64,000 bases of DNA, from NCBI RefSeq assembly GCF_018294505.1, contig NC_057809.1, forward strand, positions 131,848,979 to 131,912,978. Direction: 5' to 3'. Shown here in pieces: positions 62,090-64,000 of this stretch. Under the pieces are notes generated by a model. That model saw only the letters and a program-made list of their open reading frames with translations, was not told the DNA's origin and searched no databases. The position numbers and the translations under genes are program-made. Numbering within the stretch: the stretch's first letter is position 1; the number at the start of each line of letters is the position of its first letter. This stretch comes from Triticum aestivum (lineage: Eukaryota > Streptophyta > Magnoliopsida > Poales > Poaceae).

Positions 62090-64000
62090 ACTCCTTTTGC
62101 CCTCCTGTTATCCCGATCCACTTCCTGAGGAGATGGACAAGAAAGGGATTACAGGCATCTTATCTCTTTTTTCCTTAAGCCTGCGGGCACTTGTCGAATT
62201 TAGACTTTGTAACCCCTTGCTCATGTTTACACTCCATATGAATTGTACTTGTTCAACAATGTATTAATGAAAAAGGGTGTCTGTCGGGTTCTTTTGTGCG
62301 TGAGCGAGGCCCATACTAAGGAGTGAGTCCTTGCTATTTTAAACAAACAATGTCGCCTTGCAACAAACCTTGTCGTCCCCCCCCACGCATTACACCACGG
62401 TCATACCCACACCCTTGGCGGGAGTAGGGGTAAAGCAGGATCAGGCCCTTCGCTGCCTCCCTTCCACCGCAACTACAACCAGATTCTGGCCTGAAAGGGA
62501 TTTCGGGCATAGGAAGGAGGGAGCATGGTGGCATAGGAACAAATGAAGTTTCGTACGTTCAAGCTTCATTCGGAAACGCATAGAGGGGGAGAGAAAAACT
62601 TATCTGAATTTGCAGCACCCGACAACCTTGGCTTGCCGGGGTCGGGGGTGTCAATCCGCCTTCTTTCCTCCAAACGGATCTGCAGAAGCGCTTGTGTAGC
62701 CTGCGAAACAAGAACAGTCTGGAAGAGATAGAAAGACATGCACTTGACCACTATGCTAGGGATCAGTTGCCGGTGAGCATTATCGATGCTAACAGAGAGA
62801 GACTCGACCTAGCATGCATGCTACATTCTATGGCGCCAGCGCTTCATTTATTTATTTAATGCTCAGGGTCTGTGCCTGGCTTTGTACAAAGGGTTACATG
62901 CCTTGTCATCAAGGCTTGTACAAAAAGTGGTCTGCCGGGAGGCCCGACAACCGCGCCTTATGGGTAAAATTTATAAAGATGTTCGATGTTCTAGGAGTTG
63001 CTCACTGGAATTCCATCTTCGGTCTCCAGGTGGACTGTGCCGGGCTTGGTGACTCGTATTACCCGATAAGGGCCTTCCCACTTCGGCGTTAACTTGTTGA
63101 AATTCTTGGCGGATTGAACTCGCCGAAGAACAAGGACGCCTTCCTCACGGCTTCGGGTATGAACCTTGCGGCTATGGTAGTGGCGCAAGGCTTGCTGGTA
63201 GCGAGCAGCTCGCACAGCAGCCTGAAGATGATCTTCCTCAAGGAGCGTCACATCATCTTGGTGCAACTTCTCTTGCTCAAGCTCATCATAAGCGAGCATT
63301 TGAGGTGACCCATATATGAGTTCCGTGGGGAGAACTGCTTCTGCCCCATATACCAGGGCAAATGGTGTCTGGCCAGTGGCTCGATTTTGCATCGTTCTGA
63401 TCGACCAAAGAACCATTGGCAACTCATCAACCCAGCGCCTTCGACACTTGTGTAGCCTGTCAAAAGTCCTGGTCTTGAGGCCTCACAACACCATTGCGTT
63501 TGCTCTCTCGACCTGACCGTTGCTTCTGGGATGAGCGACGAAAGCAAAACAAACCTTGCTCTTAAGGTCTCAGATATACTGCATAAAGGTGTGGCTTGTG
63601 AACTACGTGTCGTTGTCAGTGATGACTCTGTTCGGCACACCAAAACGGCAGACAAGCCCCTTGAAGAACTTGGCGGCTCATTGTGATGTCACCTTTCTCA
63701 CTGGTTCTACTTCCGGACACTTTATGAACTTGTCGATCGCGGCGTACAAGTACTCAAAGCCCCCGACAGCACGGGGAAAGGGGCCTAGTATGTCGAGCCC
63801 CCAGACCAAAAATGGCCAGGAAAGAGGGACTGTCTAAAGAGCTTGGGCTGGTTGATGAAGCTTCTTTGAATGGAACTGGCACGCTTCACACTTGGTTGCT
63901 AGTGCAGTTGCATCCTGGAGAGCGGTGGGCCAGAAGAAACCTTGCCGAAACGCTTTGTCGGCAAGGGCTCTCGACCCTTTGTGGGAGCCACACGTGCCTC
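62090..64000 (-). pseudogene. Host Gypsy, second copy: flank and integrase (runs off the window)
   Basis: Duplicate of 49775-51690. 62090-62990 is non-coding. From 63000 leftward-reading integrase C-terminal sequence appears: the segment 62991-63422 is open (RATGQTPFALVYGAEAVLP, LRRVQSAKNFNKLTPKWEGP). A TGA at 63483-63485 replaces a CGA kept in the first copy at 51169-51171. The core with HPRSN-Q motifs follows toward 63840. The two copies show scattered C/T-type differences, so the duplication is not brand-new. Confidence 0.85.

Larger units (their letters stand above)
27129..64000 (-). mobile_element. Host Tat/Retand-like Ty3/Gypsy element, fragmented, runs past the window end
   Basis: Fragments 27129-29248, 47631-48005, 49775-52599 and 62090-64000 (the last two are duplicate copies of one region) form one - strand element once the inserted elements are removed. 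Order on the - strand from the right: RNase H, integrase, pol end, antisense ORF (B3-like), PPT, truncated 3' LTR. Joining across the inserts is supported by TSDs GGGTC and ACTCC. Integrase after RNase H makes it Gypsy; a long antisense ORF between pol and 3' LTR is typical of the Tat lineage. Confidence 0.8.

Noticed and set aside
1..64000. Search by eye for tRNA genes and single-copy host exons
   Set aside because: No tRNA-like clover or A/B-box pairs and no coding segment outside recognised transposable elements were convincing; tRNA-like strings are PBS sites.

Overview
This window is intergenic DNA from a large, repeat-rich grass genome, most likely a Triticeae species (wheat, Aegilops or barley group). 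The evidence is an Angela/BARE/WIS-type Copia LTR at 26749, a CACTA end of a common Triticeae type at 16479, an Athila-type Gypsy LTR, and Copia LTRs rich in a CGGT-NNN-ACCG motif. I found no convincing single-copy host gene, tRNA or rRNA. Essentially all of the 64 kb is transposable elements inserted into one another; target-site duplications (TSDs) prove most of the nesting order.

Left half (1-27128), outermost to innermost. An old Angela/BARE-like Copia (+ strand) shows its leader, a broken gag-pol and the start of its 3' LTR between 20698 and 27128. It carries a non-autonomous Helitron (21038-22548) and a Stowaway-like MITE (25921-26209). An Athila-type Gypsy (- strand, 16480-20697) sits in its leader. 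A CACTA transposon, of which only the right end is visible (to 16479), sits in the Athila element. A complete 13.2-kb chromovirus-type Gypsy (236-13439, - strand, TSD GCGTG) with 3.7-kb LTRs sits in the CACTA element. That chromovirus has an extra ORF upstream of gag.

Right half (27129-64000). A Tat/Retand-like Gypsy on the - strand is the host element. It begins as a truncated LTR at 27129, continues past the window end, and carries an antisense ORF with a B3-like domain. That antisense ORF is split by a second Tat-type Gypsy (29249-47630, + strand, TSD GGGTC), which has its own antisense B3-like ORF. The second element is split between gag and protease by a third Tat-like Gypsy (30762-40782, - strand, TSD GTCAC), whose antisense strand carries an apparently spliced gene of the putative gypsy-type transposon family. 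All three elements therefore carry long antisense genes, and TATA boxes are visible for the two B3-like ones.

A Copia element is also inserted in the host Gypsy (TSD ACTCC). It appears as a solo LTR (48006-49774) and again as a nearly full element (52600-62089), and each copy is followed by the same stretch of host Gypsy. This is a tandem duplication combined with solo-LTR formation. The fuller copy is a pol-less, non-autonomous SIRE/Maximus-like element with two intact ORFs: a 720-aa Gag and a 673-aa 'putative plant transposon protein'. The second ORF seems to have its own TATA box and a spliced leader. The motif TCGGT-NNN-ACCGA, present about 15 times in the LTR promoter, is repeated around that internal promoter.

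The genes act together only as retrotransposon life-cycle components (Gag, protease, reverse transcriptase/RNase H, integrase) plus accessory ORFs. Almost all pol genes are dead, with nonsense codons that fit cytosine deamination.
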